Shown: in pieces, positions 41,105 through 58,973 of the stretch
Numbering within the stretch: position 1 is the stretch's first letter
Layout: each line of letters opens with the position of its first letter
NCBI RefSeq assembly: GCF_016919405.1
Contig: NZ_CP070353.1
Location: 1,364,001-1,428,000, forward strand
Direction: 5' to 3'
Length of the DNA stretch: 64,000 bases
From: Ensifer sp. PDNC004
Lineage (GTDB): Bacteria > Pseudomonadota > Alphaproteobacteria > Rhizobiales > Rhizobiaceae
Translations under genes and position numbers: made by a program
Notes under the pieces: model-generated
Told to the model about the DNA's origin: nothing
Databases searched by the model: none
The model's input: only the letters and a program-made list of their open reading frames with translations

Positions 41105-41401
41105 ATGGCCGTCACCCCAGACAACGACAATGCCCCGGACGAGCCGATGGTGTTCATCATCATCGGCAAGGCCTACGAGACCGACGGCGACGAGGACGGC
41201 GTGGACATTCACGTGATGCTGAAGGCGCCCGACGACGACACCGCGGTGCGCGAAGCGCTCAACGCGCTCGCCGAAGAAGGTTTTCTGGAGGCCGACCTGG
41301 ACCAGATCGGCACATTGACCGACGTCCCGAGCGAAGAGCCGCACGCCTCCGCCTATCAGGGCGCACTCGAAGGCGAAGTCGCGATTATCCGCTTCAGCTG
41401 A
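41105..41401 (+). CDS. Small acidic protein of unknown function
   Basis: 98 residues, very acidic (many Asp and Glu, few Lys/Arg). It starts M-A-V-T-P-D-N-D-N-A-P after GAAAGGAAAC. Hydrophobic strands such as M-V-F-I-I-I-G-K-A-Y and V-A-I-I-R-F-S alternate with charged helices (A-V-R-E-A-L-N-A-L-A), suggesting a compact alpha/beta domain. I do not recognise the family. It is the only plus-strand gene between rpoC and rpsL, in a lone unit ending at a strong terminator. Confidence 0.75.
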   Translation: MAVTPDNDNAPDEPMVFIIIGKAYETDGDEDGVDIHVMLKAPDDDTAVREALNALAEEGFLEADLDQIGTLTDVPSEEPHASAYQGALEGEVAIIRFS

Positions 41402-41449
41402 CCCGGCAGAGGGGAAATCCGCCGCCTGCTACGAGACATCACACATGAA

Positions 41450-41486
41450 GAAGCCGCCGGGATTGCTCCCGGCGGCTTCTTTTTTG
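41450..41486 (+). terminator. Bidirectional terminator between the acidic-protein gene and rpoC
   Basis: Perfect 13-bp stem (GAAGCCGCCGGGA/TCCCGGCGGCTTC) with TTGC loop and TTTTTT on the plus strand. A second small stem, AGGGCG/CGCCCT at 41495-41510, lies nearer rpoC. Together they end transcription from both sides. Confidence 0.9.
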
Positions 41487-41516
41487 GGATCAAGAGGGCG
41501 AGACCGCCCTCCCCGA

Positions 41517-45722
<4,206 letters not shown>

Positions 45723-45906
45723 GCCTGTCTCCTTTACGGGCTATACGCCCTGAGCTTGGCGAGGGTGCCGACAAATCCCGGGCGCCGGCCCCTGCCCCAT
45801 AAACAGCTAAAACCGCATTGGCTGCGGCTTCGTTCCTGCCGGAGACGTCAGCGTCTTCCGGCGGAAACGGTGCGCGCCGCATGAGCGGCACGCACCTTGG
45901 GTCTCT

Positions 45907-50046
<4,140 letters not shown>

Positions 50047-50210
50047 CGTCGCTCCTTGTCAATCTTGCATCCGGGCCTGCAACGGACGGGAACCGATGGC
50101 CAGTCGACCCCGTCAATCAATGAGTAGTTCAATCTCGTCCAACCAACGAAAAACGCTCAGCGCGGATTGCTGTGCTGCCTTCCGTTCGAGACCATCCTCT
50201 TGAAGAACCC

Positions 50211-50249
50211 ATTACCCAAAAGCCGTTTTTCGACAGGCTTTTGGGTAAT
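50211..50249 (-). terminator. Long perfect hairpin between rplL and rpoB
   Basis: A 14-bp perfect stem, ATTACCCAAAAGCC pairing with GGCTTTTGGGTAAT, around an 11-base loop. There is no strong T-run. The position matches the rplL-rpoB attenuator and RNase III processing region of E. coli, so it is probably a partial terminator or processing site that lowers rpoBC expression relative to ribosomal proteins. Confidence 0.65.
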
Positions 50250-50313
50250 ATGTTCTAAAAACGGTCAAAGAGAGGCGGCCTGAAAAGGCCACCTCCCCTT
50301 GCATGTAGCCGAA

Positions 50314-50691
<378 letters not shown>

Positions 50692-50749
50692 TTTACTTTT
50701 CCTTTTGTTCGGTTCGAACTGGTTTTAAATACAACAGCGAAAATCCGCC

Positions 50750-51268
50750 TTAGGCGGCTTCGTCCTTCTTGGCATAGGCCGAGAACACGCGAGCAAGCTG
50801 GCTTGCCGGTGCCTGTACAACCGTTGCGACGCGGGTTGCCGGGGCATTGAGAAGGCCCAGCAGCTTTGCGCGCAGCTCGTCGAGCGAAGGCAGGGTCGCG
50901 AGCGACTTGACTGCTTCGGCGTTGAGCGTGGTCGTGCCCATGGCGCCACCGAGAACAACGAGCTTGTCGTTGGTCTTGGCGAAATCCATGACAACCTTAG
51001 GAGCCGTGATCGGGTCTTCGCTGTATGCAATCAGCGTCTGACCCTTGAAGAGATTCGTCATCCCTTCCGACTCGGTGCCCTGAAGAGCGATCTTGGCCAG
51101 GCGGTTTTTCGCGACTTTGACGGTGCCGCCAGCAGCGCGCATCTTCGAACGGAAGTCGTTCATCTGCGCAACTGTGACACCAGCATAGTGGGCCACGACA
51201 ACCGAACCGGAAGCCTTGAAGACTTCGTTCAGCTCCGTGACGAATTCGCGTTTTTCCGCTCTTTCCAC
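50750..51268 (-). CDS. rplJ: 50S ribosomal protein L10
   Basis: 172 residues from a GTG start (then E-R-A-E-K-R-E-F-V), with GGAG upstream at suitable spacing. An ATG far upstream in the frame would add about 60 non-homologous residues. L10 is the base of the L7/L12 stalk. In other bacteria the L10-L12 complex binds the rplJ leader and represses translation. The leader here has a hairpin around the ribosome site. Confidence 0.93.
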   Translation of the reverse strand: MERAEKREFVTELNEVFKASGSVVVAHYAGVTVAQMNDFRSKMRAAGGTVKVAKNRLAKIALQGTESEGMTNLFKGQTLIAYSEDPITAPKVVMDFAKTNDKLVVLGGAMGTTTLNAEAVKSLATLPSLDELRAKLLGLLNAPATRVATVVQAPASQLARVFSAYAKKDEAA

Positions 51269-51597
51269 TGTCTGTCTCCAGTAGACAGGGTTGCAATAAT
51301 GCAGCCCCATCGGGTTTGCCTTTGTCACCCGAGATCTGCTCGATCCCTGATAACGCTTAAGGATCCTGTCCCTTGGCGTTCCCGGAAGAGCCGGGTCTGA
51401 CACAAGGCAAGCGAGGTTCGAACCGAATTTCGACGCCTCCGGCGCCATAGTGAAATTCAGATCTTACCCGTCTCATGCAGGCCGAAGTGATTAAGGTATA
51501 ACCACCCGCAATCTCGGACAGGAGTTCCGGACTTGACGTCCGGATTCCCGGCCCCGAAAGGCCGGGAATTCAGTCTCGGGCCGAAGCCCGAAATTCA
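51269..51597 (-). promoter_or_regulatory. rplJ leader: likely L10 autoregulation region
   Basis: About 330 untranslated bases between rplA and rplJ. At the rplA side lie two hairpins (annotated separately). At the rplJ side a short stem, CTGTCT/AGACAG at 51272-51288, loops out part of GGAG, the rplJ ribosome site. This arrangement suits translational repression by the L10-L12 complex. The leader function is inferred from the family. Confidence 0.5.
51544..51591 (-). terminator. Tandem hairpins after rplA
   Basis: Minus strand: a 6-bp stem with a 4-base loop (TCGGGC/GCCCGA) directly after the rplA stop, then a 10-bp stem (ATTCCCGGCC/GGCCGGGAAT). Neither has a good T-run. They are probably partial terminators or mRNA stabilisers between rplKA and rplJL. 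Confidence 0.55.
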
Positions 51598-52296
51598 TTA
51601 GGCGACGCTGAGCGTGGCGGGGTCGATCTTGAGACCCGGGCCCATGGTCGACGAAATCGCAACGCGCTTGACGTAGTTGCCCTTGGCACCCGTCGGCTTC
51701 GCCTTGACGACAGCGTCAGCAAAAGCACGGATGTTTTCTTCCAGTGCCTTGGCGTCGAAGGACGCCTTGCCGATGCCAGCGTGAACGATACCGGCCTTCT
51801 CGACGCGGAATTCAACGGCGCCGCCCTTGGAAGCCTTGACGGCACCAGCGACATCCATCGTAACCGTGCCGACCTTCGGGTTCGGCATCATGCCACGCGG
51901 GCCGAGAACCTTACCGAGGCGACCGACGAGCGGCATCATGTCCGGGGTGGCGATGCAACGATCGAAATCGATCTTGCCGCCCTGGACGATTTCGACGAGC
52001 TCTTCTGCGCCAACGACGTCAGCACCAGCAGCCTTGGCTTCATCAGCCTTGGCGCCACGTGCGAAAACGGCGACGCGAACCGAGCGGCCGGTGCCGTTTG
52101 GCAGGTTGACAACGCCGCGGACCATCTGGTCAGCGTGGCGCGGGTCAACGCCGAGGTTCATCGCGACTTCGATGGTTTCGTCGAACTTGGCAGTTGCGCG
52201 TTCTTTGACCATCGAGACGGCTTCGGTGAGGCCGTAGATCTTCGTCGGGTCAACGCCCTCGCGGGACTTCTGTACTCGCTTTGCAATCTTCGCCAT
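51598..52296 (-). CDS. rplA: 50S ribosomal protein L1
   Basis: 232 residues. The conserved 16-residue segment with [10 protein letters not shown] near residue 130 identifies L1. It forms the stalk at the E site that helps release tRNA and is a repressor of rplKA mRNA in E. coli. It is 4 bases after rplK. Confidence 0.98.
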   Translation of the reverse strand: MAKIAKRVQKSREGVDPTKIYGLTEAVSMVKERATAKFDETIEVAMNLGVDPRHADQMVRGVVNLPNGTGRSVRVAVFARGAKADEAKAAGADVVGAEELVEIVQGGKIDFDRCIATPDMMPLVGRLGKVLGPRGMMPNPKVGTVTMDVAGAVKASKGGAVEFRVEKAGIVHAGIGKASFDAKALEENIRAFADAVVKAKPTGAKGNYVKRVAISSTMGPGLKIDPATLSVA

Positions 52297-52300
52297 GGTC

Positions 52301-52732
52301 TTAGCCTACCACTTCCAGGCCCATAGCGCGGGCGGAGCCCTCGATCATGGCCATTGCGCCTTCGATATCGGCAGCATTGAGATCCTTCATCTTGGCTTCG
52401 GCGATCGACTTGATCTGAGCCTTGGTGAGCTTGCCGGCCGAACCGCCCTTACCGGGGGTCTTCGAACCGGACTGGATCTTCGCTTCCTTCTTCAGGAAGT
52501 AGCTGACCGGCGGCTGCTTCATGACGAAGGTGAAGGACTTGTCCTGGTAATAGGTGATGACGACCGGGATCGGCATACCCTTTTCCATTTCCTGCGTGGC
52601 GGCATTGAACGCCTTGCAGAATTCCATGATGTTAATGCCACGCTGACCAAGCGCAGGACCGATCGGCGGGGACGGATTGGCCGACCCAGCCTTCACCTGC
52701 AGCTTGAGCTGGCCTGCAACTTTCTTAGCCAT
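52301..52732 (-). CDS. rplK: 50S ribosomal protein L11
   Basis: 143 residues from the ATG giving [13 protein letters not shown]; an upstream ATG in frame adds 17 unrelated residues. N-domain has [13 protein letters not shown] near residue 19; the C-domain binds the GTPase centre of 23S rRNA. It is needed for RelA activation and is the target site region for thiostrepton. Confidence 0.97.
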   Translation of the reverse strand: MAKKVAGQLKLQVKAGSANPSPPIGPALGQRGINIMEFCKAFNAATQEMEKGMPIPVVITYYQDKSFTFVMKQPPVSYFLKKEAKIQSGSKTPGKGGSAGKLTKAQIKSIAEAKMKDLNAADIEGAMAMIEGSARAMGLEVVG

Positions 52733-52941
52733 TTCTCTCTGCCTTTCTGAAATCCCCTTGCGACGGATCGCACCGAGGATCAATTGCGCCGGTTTCCCGA
52801 CTTGTGCCGATCACGGGGGATCGGCGGCTGCGGTTGCGTGGTGCGGAACATCCGACCCGGCTAAGGCCGGCATCCTTCCACGCGCATGCGGATTTCTCCG
52901 CCAGAATGGGCCGAAACCCACCCTATCCTTTTAAGGCCTTA

Positions 52942-53472
52942 TCAGACCTTTTCGACCTGACCGTATTCCAGTTCGACCGGGGTCGCGCGACCAAAGATCG
53001 AAACTTCGACCTTGAGGCGCGAACGCTCTTCGTCGACATCCTGAACGACGCCGTTGAACGAAGCGAACGGACCATCCGAAACGCGAACCTGTTCGCCGAT
53101 CTCGAACGAGACCGAAGGCTTCGGACGCTCGACACCATCCTGGACCTGGCCGAGGATGCGCTCGGCTTCATGGTCCGGAATCGGAACGGGCTTGCTGTCG
53201 GTACCGAGGAAGCCGGTTACCTTCGGCGTGTTCTTGATGAGGTGGAATGCCTCGTCCGTCAGATTGGCGCGAACCAGAACGTAGCCCGGGAAGAACTTGC
53301 GCTCGGCATCGACCTTGCGGCCCCGACGCACTTCGACAACCTTCTCGGTCGGCACGAGAATCTTCTCGAACAGATGCTCGAGACCCTTCTGCTTGGCCTT
53401 TTCCTCGATCGATTCAGCGACCTTCTTTTCGAAGTTCGAATAGGCGTGAACAATGTACCAGCGCGCAGCCAT
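52942..53472 (-). CDS. nusG: Transcription termination/antitermination protein NusG
   Basis: 176 residues, starting M-A-A-R-W-Y-I-V-H-A-Y-S; the frame extends 9 residues upstream without conservation. An NGN domain (1-110) binds polymerase. A KOW domain (about 125-176, I-G-E-Q-V-R-V-S-D-G-P-F) binds Rho or S10. It links transcription with translation. It is 16 bases after secE. Confidence 0.97.
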   Translation of the reverse strand: MAARWYIVHAYSNFEKKVAESIEEKAKQKGLEHLFEKILVPTEKVVEVRRGRKVDAERKFFPGYVLVRANLTDEAFHLIKNTPKVTGFLGTDSKPVPIPDHEAERILGQVQDGVERPKPSVSFEIGEQVRVSDGPFASFNGVVQDVDEERSRLKVEVSIFGRATPVELEYGQVEKV

Positions 53473-53488
53473 ACTAGCCTCCACCCAA

Positions 53489-53689
53489 TCAAGCGCCAAC
53501 GTTGAGGATGAGGCCGATCGCCCAACCCATCAACTGGTCCGCAGCAAAGAAGAAGGCAGCGGCAAAAAAGACCATGACGAAGACCATCAGCGTCGAGATC
53601 ATCGTCTCGCGCCGAGAGGGCCAGGTCACTTTCGACGTCTCAGAGCGAACCTGCTGCAGAAACGTTACCGGATTCGTTTTGGATGCCAT
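53489..53689 (-). CDS. secE: Protein translocase subunit SecE
   Basis: 66 residues, one transmembrane helix (about 35-58) preceded by the amphipathic motif S-K-V-T-W-P-S-R-R-E-T near residue 18. This is the short form common outside enterobacteria. It clamps SecY. It lies between tRNA-Trp and nusG. Confidence 0.96.
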   Translation of the reverse strand: MASKTNPVTFLQQVRSETSKVTWPSRRETMISTLMVFVMVFFAAAFFFAADQLMGWAIGLILNVGA

Positions 53690-53886
53690 GTAATGCTCAC
53701 GCCATTACGGCGCGTAAAGCCGATGATTCAGCCCCACGCACCGCGTGTCTGTTTGGACCCTACATAAAGACCGATTCTGAAAACCACAAGAGCCAATCAG
53801 TCTTTTCTGTGAATTTCGTCGATCGGCTAACCGATCCTTAAACTTACTCTGCCGAACCCTCAGCGCTTATGCAAGCCTGGAGAGAA

Positions 53887-53962
<76 letters not shown>

Positions 53963-54216
53963 ATTCGGCTGCGTGCCCGTTCAACAACGTGTCGCCGCCT
54001 CAAGTCAGCGGCTTCATATTCAGTTTGCCGGAGGATGACAAGCGCCTTTCACCGAAGAAGCAAAAAAATCCTCATTCAATTGCATCTATCCCCTGCCCTG
54101 CCGGTCGGAGCACCCAACAGTGAAAGGCAAGTCATTGCCGCGCCACTCAGAAATGGTCGTGGCACGGCCGGCATTCGCTATGCTGCCGGCAGCACCCCTC
54201 ATCGGAATCGATTCGC

Positions 54217-54753
54217 ATGTCGCGCATCACGCTGGTCGAATATGATCCCCTCTGGCCGTCGCTCTTTGACGAGCAGGCGCGTTTCATCACCGCCCTGCTC
54301 TCGCCTTTCGTCCGCGAGATCCATCACATCGGCAGTACGGCGATACCGGGACTGGCTGCGAAGCCGAAAATCGATATCGATGCGGTGATCACGGACCCAG
54401 GGGCACTGCCGGAGCTCAGCGCGCGCCTCAGCAAGGCAGGCTACGCCTGTCACGGCGATCCGCACGCAAACGGCTTGCGGACGTTTACGGCGGCAACGTT
54501 CCCCTATGGTACGCGGCTCTATCTCTGTAGGGACGACAACGCCACTCATGCGGAGCGCATGCTCTTTCGCGATGCGCTCCGAGAGAACCCAGATCTCGCC
54601 CGCCGCTACGAGACGCTGAAAAGGCAGCTCGCGAGCGAGGCTGAGGGCGATTGGGATATCTACACCAACGGCAAGCGCGGCTTCATCGCAGCGGTCCTGG
54701 CGACTTGCTCGACGAAAAAGGCCCCGCCGTCGCCGGCGGGGCCTTCCTACTGA
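54217..54753 (+). CDS. GrpB-family protein, nucleotidyltransferase-like
   Basis: 178 residues. The GrpB/UPF0157 fold is shown by the Y-D-P-x-W opening and H-H-I-G-S-T-A-I-P-G-L (about 36-46). Next comes K-P-K-I-D-I-D, whose Asp residues are the metal ligands of nucleotidyltransferase-like proteins. Cellular function is not settled; some relatives are fused to dephospho-CoA kinase. It lies on the plus strand inside an otherwise minus-strand tRNA-tufB-secE region, with a tuf remnant just after its stop. Confidence 0.85.
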   Translation: MSRITLVEYDPLWPSLFDEQARFITALLSPFVREIHHIGSTAIPGLAAKPKIDIDAVITDPGALPELSARLSKAGYACHGDPHANGLRTFTAATFPYGTRLYLCRDDNATHAERMLFRDALRENPDLARRYETLKRQLASEAEGDWDIYTNGKRGFIAAVLATCSTKKAPPSPAGPSY

Positions 54754-54768
54754 GATCTAATCAGCAGA

Positions 54769-54802
54769 TTACTCGACGATCGACGCAACGATGCCGGCGC
54801 CG
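54769..54802 (-). pseudogene. Remnant of a tuf 3' end
   Basis: The last ten codons and stop of EF-Tu ([14 protein letters not shown]) repeated about 108 bases downstream of the intact tufB end. It matches both tuf genes except at one base, an Ala codon GCG in place of GCC. Upstream identity stops abruptly at the palindrome. The silent change suggests it was once the true end of a functional tuf copy. Confidence 0.8.
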
Positions 54803-54803
54803 T

Positions 54804-54833
54804 GTGCAAATCGCGCTTGCGCGCCATTTGCAC
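54804..54833. repeat. Palindrome GTGCAAAT-N14-ATTTGCAC, copy beyond tufB
   Basis: Same arms and spacing as the element beyond tufA; the centre here is CGCGCTTGCGCGCC. It joins the tuf remnant and is followed on the plus strand by CTTTTTT, so it may serve as a terminator for GrpB. On the minus strand it lies within the tufB 3' trailer. Confidence 0.7.
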
Positions 54834-54877
54834 CTTTTTTGCTGCCGTCGGCAGCTTACGGCATCGCCTTTCGATCG

Positions 54878-56053
<1,176 letters not shown>

Positions 56054-56330
56054 GGGTACGTTTCCTGTGGTCAAGTATGAATAATGATCAGCCGGCAGGG
56101 CCGGTTTGTGGAGCCGTTTAAGGGTTTCAGGGGATTTGCGCAAGACTTAATTGCGCGCGCCCGGACCGGCCACCGCTGGCCTTTTCCTGCAGATATATAA
56201 GAAGCCCGCAACGCCGGCACAAGATTGGGCATCATCGCGCCGCGAATCGCTGCGTTTGCAGAGCATTCAAGCGCTTAGCGGCGAATGTTTATTCGCTACA
56301 TTAATCTGAAAGGAAGGAGGACACCGCTAT

Positions 56331-56404
56331 TGGAGCGGGTAGCGGGAATCGAACCCGCGTATTCAGCTTGGAAGGCTGCTGCTCTACCATTGAGCTATAC
56401 CCGC
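56331..56404 (-). tRNA. tRNA-Gly(TCC)
   Basis: 74 nt with encoded CCA. Acceptor GCGGGTA/TACCCGC, anticodon loop CTTCCAA giving TCC, T loop TTCGATT. It reads GGA and GGG. It lies between tRNA-Tyr and tufB, the same relative order as glyT-tufB in enterobacteria. Confidence 0.95.
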
Positions 56405-56427
56405 GGGCCTTCGATCCAGAAGCAGAA

Positions 56428-56512
56428 TGGTGGAGGGAGTTGGATTTGAACCAACGTAGGCTGAGCCAACGGATTTACAGTCCGTCCCCTTTAACCACTC
56501 GGGCATCCCTCC
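56428..56512 (-). tRNA. tRNA-Tyr(GTA)
   Basis: 85 nt with encoded CCA. Acceptor GGAGGGA/TCCCTCC, anticodon loop CTGTAAA giving GTA, long class II variable arm as expected for bacterial Tyr, T loop TTCAAAT. First gene of the tRNA-tufB unit. Confidence 0.95.
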
Positions 56513-56599
56513 ATTATTCTGTCGGGATCTTTCGACCAAGCATTTGAGATCGTGAGACAACCAGCGACTTGTCGGTGCCGCTCTCGATCTGTGGCCGGG

Positions 56600-56628
56600 T
56601 ATATGACTGCCTCGTTTCGTCCTGTCAA
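56600..56628 (-). promoter_or_regulatory. Promoter of the tRNA-Tyr/tRNA-Gly/tufB unit
   Basis: Consensus -35 TTGACA and -10 CATATA with a 17-base spacer, about 88 bases before tRNA-Tyr. Upstream on the same strand is GGATTTTTTGC, a possible UP element. The best -35 box seen near the translation genes here. Confidence 0.7.
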
Positions 56629-56729
56629 CACGGCTCGGTGCAAAAAATCCGATTTTCTCCACAGCCGCAAAATTACCCCCGGCGCGGAAAACCATTTCGC
56701 CGGACAGGCAAGCCCTCTATAAGACGCCA

Positions 56730-57605
56730 ATGAGCAAAGATCGCACCGGCGACAAGAGCGCCAAGGACACCCATTACGCAAACCTGAGGCGCGCGCACCG
56801 CGACGCCAAGCGAGAGCGTGGCGAAATTCCAACCCCGAAAGAGGACAGGCGCCGAAAGGCCCCAGCCGATTGGAAAGCGCCGCAGCTCGCCCCTGAGCAA
56901 GTGCTGCTTTACGGCCTGCACACGGTTCGCGCCGCGCTGGACAATCCGGCGCGTCAGATCATTGGCCTCAGTGTGACCCAGAACGCCGCCGCAAGGCTGG
57001 AACTCGGGGAGCTTTCGGCCCTGCCCTTCCCGGTCGAAACGGTGACGCCACAGGATCTCGACAAGATTCTCGGTCCCGACGCGATCCACCAGGGCGTGAT
57101 GCTCGAAACGCGCCCGCTGCCGCATCGCCGGCTGGAGGCGCTGCGCGACTGCCCGCTGATCCTCGTGCTCGACCAGGTAACCGATCCGCACAATGTCGGC
57201 GCCGTCATGCGCTCGGCCGTGGCTTTCGATGCCGGCGCGCTGATCACCACCATGCGCCACAGCCCAACCGAATCGGGCGTGCTCGCCAAATCGGCCTCCG
57301 GCGCGCTGGAAATGATCCCCTATATCCAGATCACCAACCTTGGTGATGCCATCGAGGAGTTGCATCGACTGGGCTTCCAGACGATTGGCCTTGATTCGGA
57401 AGGACCGCAGCCGCTGGAAGGAACGTTCAGCGGCGAGAAGATCGCGCTCGTACTCGGCTCCGAGGGCAAGGGGCTCCGGCAGAAGACCCGCTCGATCGTC
57501 AACGACCTTGCCCGGCTCGACATGCCTGGCGCGATCAAGTCGCTGAACGTCTCGAACGCAGCGGCGATCGCCATGTATGCGGCCCGCCAGTATCTGAAGC
57601 GCTGA
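56730..57605 (+). CDS. rlmB: 23S rRNA (guanosine-2'-O)-methyltransferase RlmB
   Basis: 291 residues, SPOUT fold. Motif 1 N-V-G-A-V-M-R-S-A at 155-163. Motif 2 L-V-L-G-S-E-G-K-G near residue 246. Motif 3 L-N-V-S-N-A-A-A-I-A near residue 274. These form the knot that binds SAM. An N-terminal substrate-binding domain (about 57-130) fits RlmB, which methylates G2251 of the P loop in E. coli. A basic 50-residue N-terminal extension is added, common in rhizobia. No operon partner. Confidence 0.88.
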   Translation: MSKDRTGDKSAKDTHYANLRRAHRDAKRERGEIPTPKEDRRRKAPADWKAPQLAPEQVLLYGLHTVRAALDNPARQIIGLSVTQNAAARLELGELSALPFPVETVTPQDLDKILGPDAIHQGVMLETRPLPHRRLEALRDCPLILVLDQVTDPHNVGAVMRSAVAFDAGALITTMRHSPTESGVLAKSASGALEMIPYIQITNLGDAIEELHRLGFQTIGLDSEGPQPLEGTFSGEKIALVLGSEGKGLRQKTRSIVNDLARLDMPGAIKSLNVSNAAAIAMYAARQYLKR

Positions 57606-57793
57606 CATCGCCGGACGCTCCTGGCCGCCTCAGCGTTACGGCGCCGGCGGCCACGTCATCCGCAACGGCTCCAAAGCCGAGGCCTTAACGCGAACTGGCG
57701 CCTGTGGATATCTTCGCACCTTTAGGATTGCGGAGCCTGATGCCGTGCGGCTTCGAAAGATCGGGAAAGAGGACGGCAAGCCGCGCCGACCCG

Positions 57794-58084
57794 TCACAAA
57801 CCGACGGATTGCTGCGCAAGGCGACCGGGCGTGTTCATGCCGGCCGTCGGGCAGCCTTCACGCAATTTCTTCCACGTGGTCACATTGAGGTTCATCTCGC
57901 ATCGCGCGAGATAGGCGTTGCCATCGACGCGCAGGCAAGCGACCTGCCCAAGCTCATATTTGGAACCGTCTCGGTTTCGACAGGTGCAGCCATGATCCGG
58001 CGGCGCAGCCAGCGTGGCTTCGGCAGCGAACAAGAAGGCCACCGCAGCGGTCATGCCCCAAAGGATCGTCCGCCTGTCCATCAT
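57794..58084 (-). CDS. Small secreted protein with conserved-looking Cys pattern
   Basis: 96 residues from the first of two adjacent ATGs, after which a signal peptide is clear: M-M-D-R-R, a hydrophobic core, and A-T-L-A-A-P near residues 24-29. An upstream ATG would mask it. The mature part, about 70 residues, has five Cys (C-T-C-R-N-R, V-A-C-L, A-R-C-E and E-G-C-P), so disulfides are likely. I do not recognise a named function. Confidence 0.7.
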   Translation of the reverse strand: MMDRRTILWGMTAAVAFLFAAEATLAAPPDHGCTCRNRDGSKYELGQVACLRVDGNAYLARCEMNLNVTTWKKLREGCPTAGMNTPGRLAQQSVGL

Positions 58085-58215
58085 GGGGCCATTATAAAGC
58101 AGATATCGATATTCGAAAACGGACAATGCCGGCTGCTTGCGCAACCGGCACCGTCCGCACGCGGGGCATACGCCCCTCCCACCGGATCACCTCGGTGATC
58201 CGCTGAACTTGGTTT

Positions 58216-58836
58216 TTAGCTCGCCAGGCGAAGCACGTTGCCTTCGGAGATGGTCTTTTCAGCCTCGGCGATCGCAAACTGCTTGGAGTCGGCGCTGAGG
58301 TTCAGGCCTTCGGCGCGAACGAACTCGACATCGGTAATGCCAAGGAAGCCGAAGACCGTCTTCAGGTAGGATTCCTGGTGATCCATGACGGCCGCCGGGC
58401 CGGCGGAGTAATGGCCGCCACGGGTGGAGGCGACGATGACCTTCTTGCCCTTGGCGAGGCCTTCCGGACCGTTCTCGGTGTAGCGGAAAGTCTTGCCGGA
58501 GACGGCGATGCGGTCGATCCAGACCTTCAGCTGGCTCGGAATGCCGAAGTTGTACATCGGCGCGCCGATGATGACGGTGTCGGCGGCCAGGAATTCTTCC
58601 AGCATGTCGCGGCCGAGCTTGACGTCCGCAGCAAGGCCGGCGTCGACGCCTTCGAGGTCGGCCGGGGCCATGATCTGAGCGCCGGTCAGATGCGGCAGCG
58701 AGCTGCCAGCGAGATCGCGGTAGGTCACCTGGGCATCCGGGCGGTCAGCCTTGACCTGGGCGGCAAGGGCGGCCGTCAGACGGCGGGAAACCGAGTGGTC
58801 GCCAAGGATACCGGAGTCGATATGAAGAACGTTCAT
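58216..58836 (-). CDS. azoR: FMN-dependent NADH-azoreductase / quinone reductase
   Basis: 206 residues from the ATG giving M-N-V-L-H-I-D-S; upstream sequence of the frame is intergenic. Flavodoxin-like fold. The phosphate-binding loop is D-S-G-I-L-G-D-H-S-V-S-R near residues 7-18. G-A-P-M-Y-N-F-G-I-P near residue 92 is the AzoR signature, and S-T-R-G-G-H-Y near residue 136. It reduces quinones and azo compounds with NADH via FMN in two electrons. Divergent from a LysR-type gene. Confidence 0.93.
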   Translation of the reverse strand: MNVLHIDSGILGDHSVSRRLTAALAAQVKADRPDAQVTYRDLAGSSLPHLTGAQIMAPADLEGVDAGLAADVKLGRDMLEEFLAADTVIIGAPMYNFGIPSQLKVWIDRIAVSGKTFRYTENGPEGLAKGKKVIVASTRGGHYSAGPAAVMDHQESYLKTVFGFLGITDVEFVRAEGLNLSADSKQFAIAEAEKTISEGNVLRLAS

Positions 58837-58920
58837 GGGAACACCTTTGTGTTTACGTTGCGGTGATCCACATATGAGGGGAAAACAATGACCCGATAAG
58901 CCAGCGGATATTTGACATAC

Positions 58921-58938
58921 TGTTTCCAGACGGAAACA
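58921..58938. promoter_or_regulatory. Inverted repeat between azoR and the LysR gene
   Basis: Perfect 7-base arms, TGTTTCC and GGAAACA, with 4 bases between, in the 137-base divergent region. It contains a T-N11-A core typical of LysR operators. TTGACA lies 4 bases before it and AACAAT overlaps its right end at 17-base spacing, so bound protein could block the regulator's own promoter while controlling azoR. Confidence 0.65.
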
Positions 58939-58973
58939 ATCATATGCATCATCCGCACTTCGGAGACAGGACA

